Source: Metaphire vulgaris
Taxonomy: Eukaryota; Annelida; Clitellata; Crassiclitellata; Megascolecidae
Direction: 5' to 3'
Assembly: GCA_018105865.1 (NCBI GenBank)
Contig: CM030865.1
Span: forward strand, 3,231,216-3,295,215
DNA: 64,000 nucleotides
In this document: positions 60,139 to 64,000 of the stretch, piece by piece
How positions within the stretch are numbered: position 1 is the stretch's first letter
Layout of the letters: each line of letters starts with the position of its first letter
Made by a program: the position numbers and the translations under genes
The notes under the pieces: generated by a model
What the model was told of the DNA's origin: nothing
What the model saw: only the letters and a program-made list of their open reading frames with translations
Database searches by the model: none

Positions 60139-60365
60139 ATCAACAGTGCTTCCGGGCCCCTGTGCAGAAGGGGGGGCGGCGGGCCCCTGACAAGTCACAA
60201 ATCTTGGAAAAATTGTTGACGACCCCTATTTTGCTTGTCACTGATTTTTTACGGTGTGGTGAAAACTGGCGATGACCTTTTTTGCTTATCACTGTTTTCA
60301 TGCTGTTTATTATAATATTCCAGCTCCGGGCCCCCTTTTACTCGCCGGGCCCCTGTGCACATACT
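60139..60365. mobile_element. Decayed MITE with GGGCCCCTGTGCA ends
   Basis: GGGCCCCTGTGCAGAAGG at the left and GGGCCCCTGTGCACATAC at the right are in direct, not inverted, orientation, so limits are uncertain. Two motif copies (ATTTTGCTTGTCACTG at 60229 and TTTTTTGCTTATCACTG at 60274) place it in the motif-sharing group. Confidence 0.5.
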
Positions 60366-60369
60366 CAGC

Positions 60370-60500
60370 TGGACTATTCATTAGAAATTTGAAGACACAT
60401 TTATTTAGCATTGGATACGAACTGTGTTAAGTGCTCTTGTTGTAGGCCTTAGCCTTGTCTACTGCGCTATATAAATTGTCAATAAACAAATAAATAAATA
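60370..60500 (+). mobile_element. CR1/L2-like LINE 3' terminus
   Basis: It encodes IRNLKTHLFSIGYE, then the untranslated end GTCTACTGCGCTATATAAAT and an (AAAT)n tail. Severely 5' truncated. Confidence 0.75.
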
Positions 60501-60706
60501 CCATGGTGACCTATAGTTTTGCGTTATTATTGTTGATAATACATCTTCATCATAGGCCCGGGCCCCTTCGAGGCCGCCGGCCCCCTGTGTATTTGCCCTT
60601 CCCTACCCCCTTTCTGCTTGTTCACAGCTCTTGCACTGGGTTTTTTCTTACTCCTTGGTCTCGCCCTCTGTTCGAACAATTTGCACTTTCGATGGATATC
60701 GGGACT

Positions 60707-60887
60707 CAGTTGCGGCCCCACATGGGACCCGGGGCCCCGTGACCCTTATTGAATGTCTCCCCAGTGCCCCCCCTGTTGGGGCCCAATGCTTACTACTACA
60801 TACCTATCAACAAATGGTTGGCCCCATGCTTAGAAGTTGCCACCCCAACGCCCCCCCCCCACTTGCCAAATCCTGGAACCGCCACTG
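60707..60887 (-). mobile_element. hAT-like MITE, family A, copy 8
   Basis: Diverged start CAGTTGCGGCCCCA, end TGGAACCGCCACTG. The interior AAATGGTTGGCCCCATG and AGAAGTTGCCACCCCAACG matches the family. No clear TSD. Confidence 0.78.
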
Positions 60888-60902
60888 CCGGCGATACTTA
60901 TG

Positions 60903-61010
60903 TTATGTTATGTTATGTTAAAACGTCAATTTATATAGCGCAATAATCATAGCTGAATGCCAAAGTCAAGAGCACTTTACAGTCTGCACTTATACGATAT
61001 ATCAAACAAG
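60903..61010 (-). mobile_element. Retroelement 3' end with ATAAC tail
   Basis: On the minus strand it ends TTGCGCTATATAAATTGAC followed by (ATAAC)n. SINE or L2-type terminus. Confidence 0.6.
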
Positions 61011-61016
61011 TGCGTC

Positions 61017-61089
61017 TTAACCCCTTAACCGTGTATTTAAATGTAACTCAGTGTAAAATGGACGGATATATCCGGAATTCCCAGTTATA
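61017..61089. mobile_element. TTAA-flanked piggyBac-type MITE, copy 7, right end lost
   Basis: TTAA, CCCCTTAACCGTG and the core GGATATATCCGGAATTCCCA are intact, but the sequence diverges at AGTTATATGG and no closing TTAA is found. Confidence 0.78.
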
Positions 61090-61356
61090 TGGTCCGTTGG
61101 CCGTCGAGTACTGTATTTGTTGTCGCGATACTTGCTCTTTGAAAGTGGCGTTTCCATTTTGGCGGAATTCAGGACACGTTTAAATAACGATCCAATATAC
61201 GGTAACCCAACGTCACCGCGGAGACATTCGCGTCCAATTTTTACCACCCAGACCCGCCGCTCCACCCCCCCCCACCCCCACCTCCGATTCCACGCCCCGA
61301 ATCAATCCATCCCGTCACGGCAGGGCACCCCTTCCCCTCCAAGCGCTGTCAAATCC

Positions 61357-61722
61357 TCCTCCTCTTCCTTCTCTCCTCCCTCCCTCCTTCTCCTCCTCCT
61401 TCTCGTCCTCCTCCTTCTCCTCCTCCTCTTCTTCTTCTCCTCCCCCTCCTCCTTCTCCTCTTCCTCCTTCTTCTCCTCTTTCTCCTTCTCCTCCTCCTTC
61501 TCCTCCCTCATTCTCCTCTTCCTTCTCTTCCTCTTTATCCTCCTCCTTCTCCTTCTCTCCTTCTTCTCCTCCTCCCTCTCTCCCTTCCTCTTCTTCTTTT
61601 TCTTCTTCCGCCTCCTCTTCTTCTTCTTCTTCCTCATCCTCTTCTTCTTCTTCCTCATCCTCTTCTTTTTCTTCTTCCTCATACTCTTCTTCTTCTTCTT
61701 CCTCCTCCTCCTCCTCCTCCTC
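61357..61722. repeat. (CTT/CCT)n pyrimidine tract
   Basis: About 365 bp of nearly pure pyrimidines. Poly-Glu/Arg and poly-Ser/Phe frames here are artefacts. A similar tract is at 62160-62245. Confidence 0.95.
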
Positions 61723-62513
61723 CACACGTCACCAGAAATCCGTCGAAGCAGCAGAGAGTGCTAAGAACTCCAAAATAGTCGCCGTGGCCGTCTTCAGTCG
61801 GGCATTAGACGGACTGCGCGCCCCCTCTCTCTCCACTTTGACCTCGGCGCTAGAGATTGTCTGCATGCTCTGGCGACGAGGGAGAGGATGGACGAGATGG
61901 GGTGAGAGGGGGATGGGTGGGGGGATGGAAGAAGAGTAGGACGCAGAAGAGAGTTGAGGGACGACGATGGATGGGGGGGGGGGGGAGATACGGAGGGGGA
62001 GGGGGATTTGCGAAAAGACCTCGTTGGATACATACCGCGGCGACAGCGTCACACTGAGCGTGTTAATCCTAAGTTAGTTTTCGTCGAAATGATGGAAAAA
62101 TTATACAAGTCTCCATAGACGAGTAGCCACAACACCTCTCCTTCCCCCCAATTTCTTCTTCCCTCCTCCTCCTCCCTCCTCCTCCTCCTCCTCCTCCTCC
62201 TCCTCCTCCTCTTCTTCTTCTTCTTCTTCTTCTTCTTCTTCTTCCACTTCTTCTTTTGTACTTACGTGTGGTCTTTCCTTCTCTTTGCCTATGTATGTTT
62301 GTTTGTTTGTCTGTCTGTCTGTCTGTCTCTCTATCTGGTTTTTGTATTTCGAACGTCAACCTTCGGCCGTCTAATTGAATCTGTCGTTTCTTCCCGTTGT
62401 CCGTGTCTCTGTCTGCCTCTGTCTTTCCGTCATGAGCTAGCGTTGTGATAATCTTCCTATCTGTCGGCACTCTTGACAATAACATCTCCCAGTCGTTCAA
62501 CGCTACTCCCGGG

Positions 62514-62767
62514 CAGAGATGTAGCAAGTATACACGATATTTGAAGCACAAGTATAAGTACAAGTATCTGGCCTCCAAGTACAAGTGCAAGTTCCAAAAC
62601 AGTACAAGTATAAGTACCTTCTCAAAACTTGCAAGTACAAAGTATTCAAATACCTGGCCTACAAGTACAAGTACAAGTACAAGTGCAAGTGCAAGTACTG
62701 AAAATTTGTACTCGAGTACTGTAGTACAACTCGAGTACAAGTACAAATACCAAGTACTACATCTCTG
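62514..62767. mobile_element. MITE with CAGAGATGTAG ends and CAAGTA repeats, copy 2
   Basis: TIRs are CAGAGATGTAGCAAGTA and AAGTACTACATCTCTG. The interior is mostly CAAGTACAAGTA, the complement of copy 1's TACTTG units; 254 bp against 147 bp in copy 1. Confidence 0.82.
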
Positions 62768-63095
62768 CTTCTCCGTACTATACAGTACAGCCCGGCTTTA
62801 ACATTAGGAGGCCAATATAGTTTAAACACTGTAGCACGGCACACAATTACTTGAGGTGGGTGCGGGCCCTGGGAGTGGGGAGGGGTGGGGGTGGCGTGTG
62901 GGGGTATATATCCAGATGTCGAAGGAGATAAATTTAAATGAGAGATACTTTTGGAGGAGCTTCCAAATTTTCTATTATTTTGAACACACTTCATCTCTTT
63001 CCTTATGGGGTCGTCCATAAATTACGTAACGCTGCTGTTGCAAAGGCTAAATAACGAAGAGCTAGCCAAAAATTCTAAGTTCACCAGCTTGGAAT

Positions 63096-63278
63096 CAGGG
63101 GCGTAGCCAGGAATATGATTTGGGAGGGTATAAATGTTTGGGGAGGGGGTATAAACCTTCTCTAAAAAATATAAACTACAAATAACCACATATAACCACA
63201 TATAAATCACATAAGAAACTTTAAGGTAGGCTGATTGGGGGGTATATATACCGATATACCCCCGTCGCTACGCCCCTG
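63096..63278 (+). mobile_element. hAT-like MITE, family C, copy 5
   Basis: Ends are CAGGGGCGTAGCCAG and GTCGCTACGCCCCTG; flanks CTTGGAAT and TTTGGAAC (6 of 8). 183 bp. Confidence 0.85.
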
Positions 63279-63353
63279 TTTGGAACACAACCCGAAAGTG
63301 AAAAACCAGAGAAAGGAAAAAATCGAAAACCTGAGCACGGAAGACTGTAAAAC

Positions 63354-63520
63354 CAGTGTTTTATACAGGCCCGTTTGGGGGGACGCTTTCCCACTCAGAA
63401 AACCCTCAAAAGCACCCTAAAATCACAGCACTTAGCAATGTTTGCATTGATCCGTGCCATTACCCCTCTAGTCAACTCAATTCGCCCCACCCGAAGGCCT
63501 GGAGTCTGGATAAAACACCG
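63354..63520 (+). mobile_element. hAT-like MITE, family G, copy 3
   Basis: Ends are CAGTGTTTTATACAGGCC and CTGGATAAAACACCG. No convincing TSD. Confidence 0.75.
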
Positions 63521-63741
63521 CTGCGGACCCCTGGGGGACAGAGGGGCGTTTTGTCCTTATGTGGACAGTATTTTTTCCTCAGTTTCTTTCTTTTGGCAAG
63601 AAAGTACGGGGTTCTAATGAAATCAGTCGCCCACAGTATATGTCGTTGTGAGCGGGCATTTCAAGGCCTTGTGCTAGTCTATCCATCCCTCTCCTTACCC
63701 TGCCTCAACCCCTGTAACACACGCCTATCGTCTTCGTTACA

Positions 63742-63759
63742 TCTCTCTCTCTCTCTCGT

Positions 63760-63839
<80 letters not shown>

Positions 63840-63855
63840 CTCTCTCTCTCTCTCT
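63742..63855. repeat. (TC)n microsatellite
   Basis: About 114 bp of TC with three short interruptions. Confidence 0.95.
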
Positions 63856-64000
63856 TTCGTTGTTCGAGAACGTGACTTCCGTAAACGACCGAAAAGGGCA
63901 AAATCGGTCTCAGTATTGCTATGCGTGTCAGAAACCGGAATATATGCAATATATGCACTGTATATATTATATATACTGTATATATACGAATAATATTATA

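Overview
This is a eukaryotic (animal) nuclear genome window. It contains one recognisable, intron-rich protein-coding gene, very dense simple-sequence repeats, and a thick layer of short non-autonomous transposons. Nothing in it looks bacterial, viral or plasmid-like. The gene is the minus-strand homologue of AKAP10 (D-AKAP2). The RTE- and CR1/L2-like LINE remnants, tRNA-derived SINEs and hAT, piggyBac and Tc1/mariner MITEs suggest an invertebrate, plausibly marine; I cannot fix the phylum from sequence alone.

Region 1-18.2 kb holds AKAP10 on the minus strand. Eleven exons were assembled by eye between 16148 and 3803. All exon phases agree, splice sites are GT/AG, and about 696 codons lie in the window. 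Together they give a Ser/Pro/Thr-rich insert inside the first RGS-type domain, a second RGS domain, a linker, and a C-terminal amphipathic PKA-binding helix. The N-terminal exon(s) were not found. The introns hold SINEs, LINE tails, MITEs, a 42-bp minisatellite and AAT/CAT microsatellites.

Region 18-64 kb has no gene I can support. It consists of transposon remnants, many nested, with intact 8-bp target-site duplications (TSDs). Between them lie long microsatellites: AAT, ATC, ACT, AG, ACAG, TATC and AT. The largest are about 570 bp of ATT (47533-48105) and 246 bp of uninterrupted AG (56540-56785). Several CpG-rich islands carry TCACGTGAC E-box palindromes and may be promoters, but no coding sequence could be attached to them.

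The most interesting signals are these. (1) An internal motif, close to GACAAGCAAAAAAGGTCGTC, recurs about 20 times inside MITE families whose termini are otherwise unrelated. (2) A fold-back element is built from GGACAAAATGTC units around a telomere-like CCCTAA core. (3) A retroelement 3' terminus recurs with interchangeable ATT, CAT or ACT tails and probably seeds the trinucleotide arrays. (4) There are several element-in-element insertions and close inverted MITE pairs. No complete new multi-gene system was found.
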